From JAJDAT01 sp964344185 (GTDB lineage: Bacteria > Nitrospinota > Nitrospinia > Nitrospinales > JAJDAT01), in contig CAYFMN010000004.1 in the NCBI GenBank assembly GCA_964344185.1, positions 62,001 through 126,000 of the forward strand: a DNA stretch of 64,000 nt, written 5' to 3'. Under the pieces are notes generated by a model. The model had not been told where the DNA came from. It made no database searches and worked only from the letters and a program-made list of their open reading frames with translations. Position numbers and translations under genes: made by a program. Of the stretch, positions 36,515-46,656 are shown piece by piece (positions within the stretch are counted from its first letter, which is position 1; the number at the start of each line of letters is the position of its first letter).

Positions 36515-38869
36515 TTAAGACTTTTTCTTTTTAATTTCAGATTTAGGAGATTTTAATTCAATCAAATAGGAATGTTTTGTAGAACCGTATACACGAAGGC
36601 GATCTTCTTCAGCGGTTATTTCATAGCCAAGATCAATATAAAATCTATCTTTCTGCAAATTTAGATTCTCCGGCAATATAGTTTCCTTTCTCCAAACTTG
36701 ATTGTACGACCAATGGCCCCAACTTGCTAAATGATTAGGAGAAGCCAATAAAGATGCCCTTGGAATAATAGTACTTTTAATGGAATTTTTATTATAAGCT
36801 CGAGCAAGAGGTCTCCATGAATCCGTCGATGGTAAATTAGGGTCCACATTAAGTATACGTAACTTTAAATAATCTATTCTAAAATTACGTTGTCCCCAAA
36901 AATAATAAGACTCTATCTCAGTATTTAAATGATATTTTCCATCTTTTCTGAATACAAAAACTGAAAGTTTGAAAGGAGTCTGAGTCTCACTATTTTTGAC
37001 GACATACTTACCGTCAAGTTTGGTCAATTGGCCTGTATGGTCATAAACTTCTTGAAAGTAAATTTTATTATATGGCTTTTTACCTCCATGCTTTGCTTGA
37101 ATAAGTAAATCTCGTATGGATTTTGTCGTAACAAACGGGTTAAAAGAATTTGCGTAACAGCTTTGTTTTTGTTTTGGAATATATGGAATTATGGAATAAA
37201 CAATCGGAAAACGATATTTTCCAAAAGACAAATCAAAACTTTCGAGTCTATTAATTGTTGAATCTTCAAGAAATAAATTTCGTCTAATACTCGCAAGACT
37301 ATAGCTGGTTGCATTTTTAAATTTTCTTGATCCTGTTCCTTGTAATAACAACCCATTAATGTCGGCGACAAAAAAACACTCATTTTTCGATGTATTTTTT
37401 TTAGAATTATCTAAATTTTCTTTAGACCTTAGATATGCAAACTCTAATCTCTTTAAAGACGAAGGATGGAAATCTAAAAAATAAACTCGATCAAATACTT
37501 CTTGCGGCGTAAGATTGAGCTTCGCCATCAATTCGGACAGAAAAAGCTTCGAATTCTGGTATGTTCCCCAAGTAAGATCTTTCTCCAATTTTATTTTTTT
37601 TTGCATTTTTCTCTTGTATTTTATTTTTTCCGGCGCTTCGCGGAAGAAATTTTGATATTTTTGTANNNNNNNNNNTACTTGCTTATACGTATAAGCAGAA
37701 TGTATTCCAAGTATAATTGTAAACGCTAAAACAATAATAGTCCCAAGCCATTTAAACCGAATAGATGTTATTGCTTTTTCTGAAAAAGAAGCGAGTAACA
37801 ATACGGTAGGCAATATAAATACATAGTTATACCAGTAGTGATCTCTAAATGGATTTACTATTTCGTATATTCCAACGGGAATTATAAAAAAAATTAGAAT
37901 AGAAACTTCTTTTCGATACGGTCCCCAGCCATTTTTTCTTATCTGCAACACAGTCCAAAAAACAAAAGAATAAAAAATAACGGATAATAATATTTGTCGG
38001 GTCAGATGTAAGCCTTTATCTTCTTTGCCTCCAAATGGCCGCGTTTGCGTAATGCGTTCCAGAGTATTTTGGAATGAGATCGTCTTAATAAATTGAACCG
38101 TCGTCAAATTAAGTCTTCGAAAAGTAGAAGCACTACCGTCATTACCGGGCTCATAAATCTGTTTTTTAAACAACATGAAGGGCGTAAAAACTAAAATAGC
38201 AACTATAAAGCTTTTAATAAGAGTATTTTTTGACGGTTTCAACTTATAAAGTAAGGCGGCACTAACTGGAACCAATGCATAAACAGCCATGGAATAGTGA
38301 AATTGAACCGCTAAAGAAAGAGTTAATACAATCCACGGAAACATCTTTGGTTTTTCACTAAGTATTAGCTCTAAGTAAAACCCAATAAAAATTGTGATGA
38401 ATGGAAAAACAAAAGCTGGGTTTATAGGATGGTTAACCGCAGAAATATGGTGAGCGCTAACGCTAAGCATTGTTGATGCGAAAGCAGCAAAACGTAAATT
38501 AAAATATTTTTTCAGAATAAAAAATAATCCGATTATAGAACCAATATTTAATATAAAATTGAAATTAAAAATAGATTCATAGGAATAATGAAATAGTAGA
38601 GGGATCGCTAACCAAAAGTACATAAAAGGACCAGGAAGTCTACCGCCAGCATTTGTTTCAGGTCCAGCCAATGGGATATAAGTTCCATCAACAATATTGA
38701 AAGCCCTATCGAAATCACGGGTTATCCATTCATGTCCCCCAATTGTAGCCGATTGAAGCGCTTGCATTCTTATATAAAAACCAAGGCCAAAAAATATCAA
38801 CAAAAGTAAATAACAAAATAATTTTTCAATTAAATTCAAGTTCTTTAGAGTCATAGAATTATTTTTCAT
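36515..38869 (-). CDS. GT-C family membrane glycosyltransferase (GT39/ArnT-like), contains an assembly gap
   Basis: About 784 residues. Roughly ten membrane helices fill the first half. The first periplasmic loop has WITRDFDRAFNI, the acidic pair expected of the catalytic Asp in GT-C enzymes, and LPGPFMYFWLAIP. The second half (after about residue 400) is soluble and probably periplasmic, with no family recognised. These enzymes use lipid-phosphate sugars outside the inner membrane. Ten Ns at 37666-37675 lie in frame. It sits among SGNH genes, which suggests a surface-glycan locus. Confidence 0.75.
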   Translation of the reverse strand: MKNNSMTLKNLNLIEKLFCYLLLLIFFGLGFYIRMQALQSATIGGHEWITRDFDRAFNIVDGTYIPLAGPETNAGGRLPGPFMYFWLAIPLLFHYSYESIFNFNFILNIGSIIGLFFILKKYFNLRFAAFASTMLSVSAHHISAVNHPINPAFVFPFITIFIGFYLELILSEKPKMFPWIVLTLSLAVQFHYSMAVYALVPVSAALLYKLKPSKNTLIKSFIVAILVFTPFMLFKKQIYEPGNDGSASTFRRLNLTTVQFIKTISFQNTLERITQTRPFGGKEDKGLHLTRQILLSVIFYSFVFWTVLQIRKNGWGPYRKEVSILIFFIIPVGIYEIVNPFRDHYWYNYVFILPTVLLLASFSEKAITSIRFKWLGTIIVLAFTIILGIHSAYTYKQVXXXXQKYQNFFREAPEKIKYKRKMQKKIKLEKDLTWGTYQNSKLFLSELMAKLNLTPQEVFDRVYFLDFHPSSLKRLEFAYLRSKENLDNSKKNTSKNECFFVADINGLLLQGTGSRKFKNATSYSLASIRRNLFLEDSTINRLESFDLSFGKYRFPIVYSIIPYIPKQKQSCYANSFNPFVTTKSIRDLLIQAKHGGKKPYNKIYFQEVYDHTGQLTKLDGKYVVKNSETQTPFKLSVFVFRKDGKYHLNTEIESYYFWGQRNFRIDYLKLRILNVDPNLPSTDSWRPLARAYNKNSIKSTIIPRASLLASPNHLASWGHWSYNQVWRKETILPENLNLQKDRFYIDLGYEITAEEDRLRVYGSTKHSYLIELKSPKSEIKKKKS
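37666..37675. other. Assembly gap (10 N) beside an 18-base palindrome
   Basis: Ten Ns inside the glycosyltransferase gene; the frame agrees on both sides, so little may be missing. A perfect 18-base palindrome (37680-37697, TGCTTATAC and its complement) borders the gap and could have hindered sequencing. Confidence 0.8.
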
Positions 38870-39077
38870 TATTTAAATGTAATAACTAAAAAACCGTTTT
38901 ACTATACCCCATTCTGTTTTTCCATTTGTTATAAATTAGAGGAAATAATAAAATTTAACCTGAAAACAAAATCCTTAACAAAATTTGATTTTTAGAAAAT
39001 ATCCTACAGGAATTTTTGGTTTTAGAGATTCTCTTATTTTGCCAACAAGGCACTAACGATAAGCTAAGAAAGGTTTT

Positions 39078-39434
39078 ATGCCAGAAAACATTTTAAAATA
39101 CGCAACTCAAAACCTTTTTTTAATCGATAAAGAAGAGCATATTATTGGAGATTATTTGTACGATAAAAACAAGGAATTACTCGGTAAGATAGAAGGATTA
39201 GTGGTTGAACTTCCAAAATACGACATTAAGTTTTTAGCAATCACTCAGGGAGGCTTTCTCAATATTCAAGGTAAAAAAATTTTAGTTCCCCGGCAAGCCT
39301 GTGAGATAAAAGATATTGGAAAAGTAATCGTTTCCTTCTCTAAACAAACTATTCAAGACGCCCCTAGCCCACACGATTTGTTTAATCTTAAAAGGTCAGA
39401 AGAACTCCTCATCATGGATTATTTTGGTTATTGA
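39078..39434 (+). CDS. PRC-barrel-like small protein, unknown role
   Basis: 118 residues, ribosome site AAGAAAGG eight bases before the ATG. Beta-rich with IDKEEHIIGDYLYDKN, GKIEGLVVELPKYDIKFL, GGFLNIQGKKILVPRQAC and VSFSKQTIQDAP, a pattern like the PRC-barrel fold in which a short barrel ends in a loop with a P-R motif. No signal or membrane segment. Its 3' end overlaps the 3' end of the opposing SGNH hydrolase by 23 bases, an arrangement repeated in broken form near 26.3 kb. Confidence 0.65.
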   Translation: MPENILKYATQNLFLIDKEEHIIGDYLYDKNKELLGKIEGLVVELPKYDIKFLAITQGGFLNIQGKKILVPRQACEIKDIGKVIVSFSKQTIQDAPSPHDLFNLKRSEELLIMDYFGY

Positions 39435-41145
39435 GTTTCCTGGAAAATTCAAGATCCCTTTCCAGCAAAACATTCAACTTAGAATTTGCTTCTTTAAGAT
39501 TTTTGAGCCGTTCAAATAATCCATTGTTCAAATAAAACCTAGCAACCGCTTTTAAGGCAGCTATTGAAGGTTTTTCTCTTTCGATTTCTAAACTCAAAGC
39601 TAAAGCGTACTTTTTCCAATTCCACTTTCCAAAACCAATCCCCTTGTAAAAAAAATCCAAGGAATCATAAATTGTTTCTTCCGCTTTCGGCCCTGATTTA
39701 TTTTTTTCAATTTCGAACAAACTTTTTTCTATTACCTTTGGGTCCTTAAATAAAATTTCATCCGTTATTTTTAAACCTAAACGTTGTCGTTTTTTTTCAT
39801 GCTCTAATTTAAAAACTGAACTGCCAATCTTTTCTCCATTCGAAAAAACTGAAAAAATTGATCGATCTTCAAATATATTTAATATTTCGTGCCTGACGAG
39901 TTTATTATCTTCATCAAAATCTTTTGAGTTTAATTGAACTAATCTTCCATTTTCGTTCAATGAGGCAAGCGACTCATACTTAACCTTTTTAGAATTTGCA
40001 TCAATTTTCCACTCTTTTATCTCAAGATTATTATTGGGTAGCCTTTTTAATTTCCAATTCCTATCTTTCACTTGAGCGTACATGGGCTTTTCTGCTTCAT
40101 TAAGTTGCTCAAATTTACTATCCACTTCTGCAACAATATTATTTCCAGACTGTAGTAAGTCTTTTAAGGAAAAACCTCTATGATATTTAGACAAGTTTTT
40201 ATATTCGGCAAGTTTCCCTAATTTCGCAAATAGACCATCGGAAACCATTCCAGTAGCTTTAGCGTTTAAATGACGATCATACTTTGAAACAATCAATGAA
40301 GAAGCGTCGGCTCCTTTAAAGGTCGTTTTGAATAAGTCCAGGCATTCAATATTTTCTCCAGAACAGTAACGATTTAACTTGGCATGTATTTTTTTAAAAG
40401 GAAAATTATCGTCCAAACTAAACATCACCGGTATAAGCGATATCATGAAATGGATTCGCTTTACCTGGGTAGCCATTAAAATAAAATCTAAATAAACTTT
40501 TTCCATTTCCCAAGCGCGCGAATCGTAAACCAGATTAAAACACTCAGGGACGGAAATTTTATCGCTAAACTTCTCAAGCAGTCGTTCTTTTCTAAACTTA
40601 AAAAACTTTATCGCCCTTGACCTAAAAACTATATCGCCCCAAATGGATATCCCTGGCGCATAAAAAATATCTTTTCCCGAACATCTAATCTCATGAGGCC
40701 AAGGAATATCATTTAAATAATAAGCTAAAACAATTAAATCTGGATCCAATCTGAGCCCATATTGCAAAAGCCTATATAATTGGGTATCGGTATTCCAACC
40801 TGAGTCGGAAACGTTGATAACTTCAAAATTAATATTTGAAGATTTTTGGTTGAGTTTTTTTTCCAACCTTTTTGGATATGTATCTTCTAATCGATCAATA
40901 CCATGCCCAAGCGTTTGAGAATCTCCTAAGATCAAAATCCTGAAAGTATTGTGGAGTTTATTAAATGAAAACTCTCGATCTCTTAAACCTAAAGAATTAA
41001 ATTGGACGTTTTTTTTGAACCACTTTTTGTCTATGACTTTCACATCTGATTCGACAATTCGCACAAAAACCTCGGCAAAACAAAAGCATAAAAAAACTGA
41101 TCCGATTAAAATCAGAGAATTCTTCAGAAGGTTTTTTAAGAGCAA
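39412..41145 (-). CDS. Membrane-anchored SGNH/GDSL hydrolase, large
   Basis: 577 residues from a TTG with no strong ribosome site. One N-terminal membrane helix (about 10-30). Block I ILILGDSQTLGHGIDRLEDT with Ser76, block II NVSDSGWNTDTQLYRLL, block III YYLNDIPWP, and block V SKYDRHLNAKATG with Asp and His. Residues 310-577 form a second, lysine-rich domain (EWKIDANSKKVKYES, FEDRSIFSVFSNGEKIG) that is not part of the hydrolase fold and was not recognised. Likely acts on an envelope glycan or lipid. Confidence 0.75.
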   Translation of the reverse strand: MLLKNLLKNSLILIGSVFLCFCFAEVFVRIVESDVKVIDKKWFKKNVQFNSLGLRDREFSFNKLHNTFRILILGDSQTLGHGIDRLEDTYPKRLEKKLNQKSSNINFEVINVSDSGWNTDTQLYRLLQYGLRLDPDLIVLAYYLNDIPWPHEIRCSGKDIFYAPGISIWGDIVFRSRAIKFFKFRKERLLEKFSDKISVPECFNLVYDSRAWEMEKVYLDFILMATQVKRIHFMISLIPVMFSLDDNFPFKKIHAKLNRYCSGENIECLDLFKTTFKGADASSLIVSKYDRHLNAKATGMVSDGLFAKLGKLAEYKNLSKYHRGFSLKDLLQSGNNIVAEVDSKFEQLNEAEKPMYAQVKDRNWKLKRLPNNNLEIKEWKIDANSKKVKYESLASLNENGRLVQLNSKDFDEDNKLVRHEILNIFEDRSIFSVFSNGEKIGSSVFKLEHEKKRQRLGLKITDEILFKDPKVIEKSLFEIEKNKSGPKAEETIYDSLDFFYKGIGFGKWNWKKYALALSLEIEREKPSIAALKAVARFYLNNGLFERLKNLKEANSKLNVLLERDLEFSRKLNNQNNP

Positions 41146-41198
41146 AATAAAATTAGCTTTCTGTAATTTCTAAAAAGGAATTATTGAACATAAAAAAA

Positions 41199-41810
41199 CT
41201 AAGCTTTAATTTTCTCATACTCTTTAAATATTATAGGCAGAGCAAGAAGGGCAAAATCCGAATCATAATCTAAGAAAAATTTTACCGCGCGTTTTATTAA
41301 ATCCCAATTAGGCGTCGGCTTAATAAATTCTAACTCAAGACGGGCTAATTCGCTTTCAATCTCCTTAAATTCTCTTGAGGAGAATTGCATCTCTTTGGCT
41401 TTTTTCAAAAGCCCTGAAAATTTTTCTCCGGAAGAGATTTCTGAAAAACTTTCACTTGATTTCTTTTCTTTATTTTCATGAACGGAAAGCGCTCGTTTCC
41501 GAGCTTCTTCTTTTGCAAGCGCTTCAATAATTCCATTAAAAAGCTTTTCAACCAAATTAAAATCATCAACTAAGGCTATACGGTCGTTTATTTCGAGGCG
41601 TTCTTCAATAGGCTTGGAAAGATAAAAATCTGAAGCAAAAAGAATTTCATTAAATGCGGGTAACTTTACCGGGGCAAATTGTTCTACGGCTTGCCTTGCT
41701 TTTTCATGCCAATTCGAAAATTCTGGATGGTCGCGATTCCAGGCTTCTTGTTTTAACGGTTGGATCTCATCTATCAATTCTCCAAATAATTTCTTATTGT
41801 CTTCAAGCAT
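41199..41810 (-). CDS. Hypothetical protein, helical, soluble
   Basis: 203 residues, no signal peptide or membrane segment. Charged and helical, with a Glu/Lys/Ser-rich linker around residues 105-130 (HENKEKKSSESFSEISSGE) between two helical parts. The C-terminal part (FLDYDSDFALLALPIIFKEY) is hydrophobic in places. No family recognised. It starts 24 bases after a membrane gene in the same direction, so the two may be co-transcribed. Confidence 0.55.
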   Translation of the reverse strand: MLEDNKKLFGELIDEIQPLKQEAWNRDHPEFSNWHEKARQAVEQFAPVKLPAFNEILFASDFYLSKPIEERLEINDRIALVDDFNLVEKLFNGIIEALAKEEARKRALSVHENKEKKSSESFSEISSGEKFSGLLKKAKEMQFSSREFKEIESELARLELEFIKPTPNWDLIKRAVKFFLDYDSDFALLALPIIFKEYEKIKA

Positions 41811-41833
41811 AGTTTGGGATTATCGGACCTTGC

Positions 41834-42313
41834 TCAATATCGGGCTAAAAATACTCCGAAAAAAATAGCGGTTGCTAACGTCCATAAAACAATATTTCCA
41901 ATATTAGCCATGCTATTTAACGTATCCGGAACTTGCTTTTTATTTTCAGGTCTTAAGTCTAAATCTGAAATTCTTGCGCGCAGTCCAAATGTTTGATAGA
42001 CCGATAAGCCAAGCGTTGCAATAGCAAACAGCATTTTCATTCCAAAAATATTGTAGTACCCTTCTTTCAGGTTCACTTGGTCAGTATAGTTAACCAACAA
42101 ATAATAAACACCCGTTACAATAAGTACAAAAACACAAGCTAAAACTGTTGGAGCCAAACGATCCATTAATTTAAGTTCTAAGGAATCCTCCTCGGGAACT
42201 TTCTCTTCACTTTTTTTAATCACCGGCCCAATTATGAACGCGCCAAAAACAAGAGCTCCTAAAGCGATCGCCGCCGCGCTTAAATGTAAAAACATCAAAA
42301 TAATATTTTGCAT
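41834..42313 (-). CDS. CopD/DUF2269-like four-helix membrane protein
   Basis: 159 residues with four membrane helices. The first holds FLHLSAAAIALGALVFGAF, where the His and Gly pattern matches CopD-like copper-resistance or DUF2269/DUF2214 proteins, which may bind haem or copper. The second helix has MDRLAPTVLACVFVLIVTG; the third KMLFAIATLGLSVYQ. Function not assigned. Upstream of the hypothetical gene in a likely two-gene unit. Confidence 0.6.
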   Translation of the reverse strand: MQNIILMFLHLSAAAIALGALVFGAFIIGPVIKKSEEKVPEEDSLELKLMDRLAPTVLACVFVLIVTGVYYLLVNYTDQVNLKEGYYNIFGMKMLFAIATLGLSVYQTFGLRARISDLDLRPENKKQVPDTLNSMANIGNIVLWTLATAIFFGVFLARY

Positions 42314-42441
42314 AATAAAAATGATATTTCTTTGAGCGGTAAATTTTTGCTTTATTTAGCGCTCTTCAATAAAAAATTAAAAATAACGAAACTAAAGACC
42401 ATTTTAGCTTTTGCATATTTGACAAAATATTTTCTAACTCA

Positions 42442-43799
42442 CTAAACAATTTTGTCTTTTAGGTATTGAAACATTTGGTCGGCATATATTTTATTGCCTA
42501 ATTGGTTTAAATGTGGATCATATTTCCATACTGGTGATTGACCATTTTGTTTTGATTGGTTTAATTTTTTAAAAATCGGTATGTAACCGAAATTATTAAA
42601 TTCACATAATCTTTTTAGCATCATTGAGGAAAAGATATTAGGGGGATTAGCAGGTTCATGAAATTTTAAAGAATCTAGAATAATGAAATTCGCGCTTAAC
42701 TTATTTATTTTCTTTCCTAATAATTGTAAGAGCTTTAAATTAATATGATTTACAACATTCCAGGAAGGGAAGTGGATGGTTTTCCCACCAAAGAGTTTGA
42801 TGCGATCTCCTATTTCTTTTTTTGAAATGCCTTGATCTAACTTTTTAAACTGGTTTATTTGTTTTTTTAATTCAATCGCAAAACTCAAAACAAAGGATTG
42901 ACGATCTTGTTTTTTAATCCTTTTGCCGTTAAATTCTCTTTCAATAAATGTTTTTTGCTTTTCAATAAACTTTTCATATTCTGAAGGTAGAAACAAATTT
43001 AATTTGTTTTTCTCTAAAACATTAAAATATTCTTTGAATTTAGATCCACTTACTAATTTGTCCAGTTTGCTTCTCAATAAATCATCTATTGGCAAATTGA
43101 TTTGACTTGTAAAGTTAACTGTGGGTCTAACTCCTAAACATCCTTTTGAGATTTCTCCATTAGGATTATCTATACCCAAAAAGCCCTTCTGGCACCAAAT
43201 AAAGCTAACAGTTCGCAAAAAGTTTCTTTCAAAAAGATTAATAAACACAAAATCGGGTTTAAACTTATAAGCATCCTCATCCCAAACCAAATACATTTGA
43301 TCAATACCATAACCTGGAACGCCAAAATTTAAAACTTCAAACTTTTTATTAGTTAAGGCTCCGAGGTTTTCATTTAATTTTTTTCTAATAATTGCGACGC
43401 TATATTTTTAAAATCTACCTCTCGAGCTGATATCATTGAATTTCCTAGTATAGCGATTCGGACAACTTTCTCTTTTTTATCTTTTATTCTTTCTAAATCT
43501 CTATACCCTAATGAGTTTGTTTCAACTTCCACGCTAAATTCTCTCGCATACCAATGATTGCCAGTAATTGTGTATTTGAAATTGGGTATAAATCTCCAAC
43601 CTAGAATTGGATCAGGTATAAAAGGCAACGATTTAAATGAAGGATGTAAAAAAACATAAATCTGACCTCCGACTTCAACAATTAAACCAATAAATATTAT
43701 TGTCAGCAGTTGTCCAAAAAGTAGATAAACTGATTTAGACTTAAAAAAAAACCATAAAAAGGCAATGTAGACAAGTATGACACTGACCAATAAGAACAT
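42442..43799 (-). pseudogene. Membrane-anchored SGNH-like gene, one frameshift, 5' end at an assembly gap
   Basis: Two frames form one relative of the gene at 24459-25766. The upstream part (43374-43799) has two membrane helices, FIPDPILGWRFIPNF and IAILGNSMISAREVDF. The rest (42442-43373) has FEVLNFGVPGYGIDQMYLVW and YDPHLNQLGNKIYADQ. The break is a 7-base A-run (minus strand, near 43374-43380) where the paralogue has 8, so restoring one A joins LLEKKLNENLG. Either a recent pseudogene or a homopolymer error. An extra N-terminal helix precedes the region shared with the paralogue, and Ns lie directly upstream. Confidence 0.7.
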
Positions 43800-43800
43800 A

Positions 43801-43810
43801 NNNNNNNNNN
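43801..43810. other. Assembly gap (10 N)
   Basis: Ten Ns immediately upstream of the frameshifted SGNH-like gene, so its true start may be missing. The 110 bases after the gap up to pepA are non-coding. Confidence 0.9.
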
Positions 43811-43920
43811 ATGGATTACAAAAAAGGTAAGGAAACCTAGTAGAAACTAAACTTTAATTAAAAGTGAACGCTTTAAAAAAAGGAAAAAAGATTTGAAAAA
43901 TAAAGCTCTTGAATCTCCCA

Positions 43921-45438
43921 CTAAATTCCTTTTTCCACTAGATCAAGTAACAGACGAACGCCAACTCCAGAAGCTCCCTTTGGTATATATGCTTTTCCTT
44001 CTCCCCAGGCCGTTCCGGCAATATCCAAGTGAGCCCAGGGACAATCTCCAATAAACGATTTTAAGAAGGCTCCTCCCGTAATGGTTCCAGCGCCAACCGC
44101 CGGTCCCGCTATATTTTTCAAATCCGCCACCCCGCTCTTCATAGCTTTTTCATACTCTTCTATAAGAGGCAATTGCCAAACTCTTTCTCCAGTATCGGTT
44201 CCACTTTGTTTCAAGCGAGATACAAGATCGTCGTTATTTGATACTACAGCAGATATGTGGTGACCTAAGGCATGAATTACGGCTCCAGTCAAAGTCGCTA
44301 AATCGATAATCGCTTTTGGTTTATATCGCAACGCATAAGAAAGAGCATCGGCCAAAATAAGACGGCCTTCTGCGTCCGTGTTAAGAACTTCAATGGTTTT
44401 ACCGCTCATGCTTTTTAATACATCGCCTGGCTTAATTGCCGAACCTCCTGGCATATTTTCTGTCGCTGGAACGATTCCCACAACATTGACCCTGAGTTTC
44501 AATGAAGCGATAGCTTGTATAGCGCCAATGGTAGCGGCCGCTCCCGACATATCCATTTTCATCTCATCCATATTCGCTGGCGGCTTTAGTGAAATTCCCC
44601 CAGTATCGAAGGTGACGCCCTTACCAACTATAGCAATCGGATTCTTTTTGTTTTTCCCTTTAAAATATTCCATTAAAATCAATTTAGGCGGTTCGTGACT
44701 ACCCTTAGCTACTCCAAGCAGAGATCCCATTCCTAATCGTTTCATCTCTGTTTCTCCCAAAACTTTGAATGTAATTCCAAGCTTTCGGGACATTTTTCTA
44801 GCGGTATCGGCAAGATAAGTTGGCGTAGCTGTATTGCTTGGGTGATTACTCAAATCTCTCGCCAAAAAAGTCGCATCGGCAATTTTGCGGGCTTTATCTG
44901 TGGCTTTTTTTAAAGATTGAAGATTGTCTTTTTTGCTTGCGAGAAAAACAATTTCCCCGATTTTGCTATCTTCCGGGTTTTCGGACTTATAAGAATCAAA
45001 TCTATAAAGAGCTAAAAAAGCGCCTTCCGCATAGTAGAATATTTCTGAGCCTTGATTTTTAGAGGAATCATTCAAATCCAACTTACCGTCTGCATTTGAT
45101 ACAACAAAAGAAACTTTTTTAAATCCATTTTTTTCGGCAAGCTTTACGGCTGTTCCAGCGGCTTGGCGTAGCTTTTCTCCAGAAACTTCTTCGGTCTTTC
45201 CGATCCCAACCAGCAAAATATTTTGAGCTTTGACTAATCCTAGTGAATTTAATAACAGAGTTTGATTTGCCTTACCTTCAAACCTTTTTTCTTTGAACGC
45301 AGTGGATACGACCCCTTTTAATTTTCCGTCTAGCTCTTTGGAATAACCTGTTGGTTTAGCCGATTCTGCGCATGGAACTATCAAACAAGAAGTGATATGA
45401 GAAGTGGTGTTTTCCGATTTAAAATTTATTTTCATCAT
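43921..45438 (-). CDS. pepA: Leucyl aminopeptidase (M17)
   Basis: 505 residues, normal length, a cytosolic two-metal peptidase removing N-terminal residues. Visible: VGKGVTFDTGGISLKP with metal ligands and the catalytic Lys region, GAAATIGAIQAIA, and the signature NTDAEGRLILADAL carrying Asp/Glu ligands and the catalytic Arg. The C-terminal HLDIAGTAWGEGKAYIPKGASG is typical. In several bacteria PepA also binds DNA; nothing here indicates that. Confidence 0.96.
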   Translation of the reverse strand: MMKINFKSENTTSHITSCLIVPCAESAKPTGYSKELDGKLKGVVSTAFKEKRFEGKANQTLLLNSLGLVKAQNILLVGIGKTEEVSGEKLRQAAGTAVKLAEKNGFKKVSFVVSNADGKLDLNDSSKNQGSEIFYYAEGAFLALYRFDSYKSENPEDSKIGEIVFLASKKDNLQSLKKATDKARKIADATFLARDLSNHPSNTATPTYLADTARKMSRKLGITFKVLGETEMKRLGMGSLLGVAKGSHEPPKLILMEYFKGKNKKNPIAIVGKGVTFDTGGISLKPPANMDEMKMDMSGAAATIGAIQAIASLKLRVNVVGIVPATENMPGGSAIKPGDVLKSMSGKTIEVLNTDAEGRLILADALSYALRYKPKAIIDLATLTGAVIHALGHHISAVVSNNDDLVSRLKQSGTDTGERVWQLPLIEEYEKAMKSGVADLKNIAGPAVGAGTITGGAFLKSFIGDCPWAHLDIAGTAWGEGKAYIPKGASGVGVRLLLDLVEKGI

Positions 45439-45551
45439 AATCCATTATTAGTTAGCGTTTAGAATTTAAGGAGTTGCTTAGGATAGTTTCAAATTTTATT
45501 CGAGTCGTAATTATCAAACAAGAAAAAAGGCCGAAGTACATAATGTAAAAT

Positions 45552-46517
45552 TCAAAATTGGTTAACGGCGCTTCTCGGCTTTTTACCGTCTAATACATCT
45601 AGAACATTATGAGCGACCAAAACAGCCATGCGATCGCGAGTTTCATGGCTAGCGCTTCCAATATGGGGTAAAACCAGGATATTCTCTTCTTTTAAGAGAC
45701 CTTCAACAATTTCTGGTTCATTTTCGTACACATCTAAAGCGGCTGCGGCGATCTCTTTGTTCCTAATCGCTTCTAATAAAGCTTTATCATCGACTACCTT
45801 TCCGCGAGCGGCATTTACAAAAGCTGAGGTCGGTTTCATTGCTCGAAACTCATCAGGCCCAAATAAATAACGGCTAGCTTCGTTTAGAGGTAAATGTAGC
45901 GTTATAAAGTCAGATTGTTCAACCAACTTATTAAATGAAACATACTCTAAATTTAGAGACTCTTCTTTATATTTTTCTAGTCGGTTCCTTTGATAATATA
46001 AAACCCGCATTCCGAATCCCAGCGCTCTTCTTGCCACAGCTCGACCAATTTCTCCACAACCAACAATGCCTAAAGTTTTTCCATAAATGTCATATCCTAA
46101 AAATAAATCCGCCTCCCAACCGCGAAATTTATCTTCGCGGGTAAATCGATCAGCGGGAACAATACGCCTAGCGGCGGCTAACATCATAGCCCAGGTTAGG
46201 TCTGCAGTGGTTTCATGCAATACTCCTGGAGTGTTTGTCACCCATATACCTTTTTTAGCCGCGTGATTATAATCAACATTGTTAAATCCAGCGGCATAAT
46301 TACTAATAACTTTTAAATTTTTTCCGGTATCTATAACGTTTGCGTCGATTTTGTCCGAAAGGTAGGTTATCATGGCAGCGCTCAACTCCGCCATTGATTT
46401 AAGTTTTTCCTGGTTGGGCGGCAACCCCGATTCGTTCAAGCGCAGTTCACAATATGGCCGTAATACCTCTAGGCCCGCATCCGGAAATTTATTTGTTACC
46501 GAAACGATTGGTTTCAT
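45552..46517 (-). CDS. D-isomer-specific 2-hydroxyacid dehydrogenase (glyoxylate/hydroxypyruvate reductase type)
   Basis: 321 residues. Rossmann motif LGIVGCGEIGRAVARRALGF; catalytic Arg in NAARGKVVDD, Glu in ENEPEI and His in LPHIGSAS. ISNYAAGFNNVDYNHAAKKG is the substrate-loop pattern of the GyaR/GRHPR group, so glyoxylate or hydroxypyruvate is the likely substrate. It runs in the same direction as pepA, about 110 bases upstream of it. Exact substrate uncertain. Confidence 0.88.
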   Translation of the reverse strand: MKPIVSVTNKFPDAGLEVLRPYCELRLNESGLPPNQEKLKSMAELSAAMITYLSDKIDANVIDTGKNLKVISNYAAGFNNVDYNHAAKKGIWVTNTPGVLHETTADLTWAMMLAAARRIVPADRFTREDKFRGWEADLFLGYDIYGKTLGIVGCGEIGRAVARRALGFGMRVLYYQRNRLEKYKEESLNLEYVSFNKLVEQSDFITLHLPLNEASRYLFGPDEFRAMKPTSAFVNAARGKVVDDKALLEAIRNKEIAAAALDVYENEPEIVEGLLKEENILVLPHIGSASHETRDRMAVLVAHNVLDVLDGKKPRSAVNQF

Positions 46518-46656
46518 AATTTACTGAATAATTTAACGATTTATAAATATAAAAGCCGACTTGGGCGCAACAAAACTTCGAAAATACTCATTTTTAGAAT
46601 TTTCCTTTAATGTTAAACTGTTAATTAAATTAGATTCTAAAAACTAACCGTATCAT

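Noticed and set aside
36515..38869. Phage or transport role for the large membrane gene
   Set aside because: The first-loop acidic pair and helix layout fit a GT-C glycosyltransferase better than any transporter.
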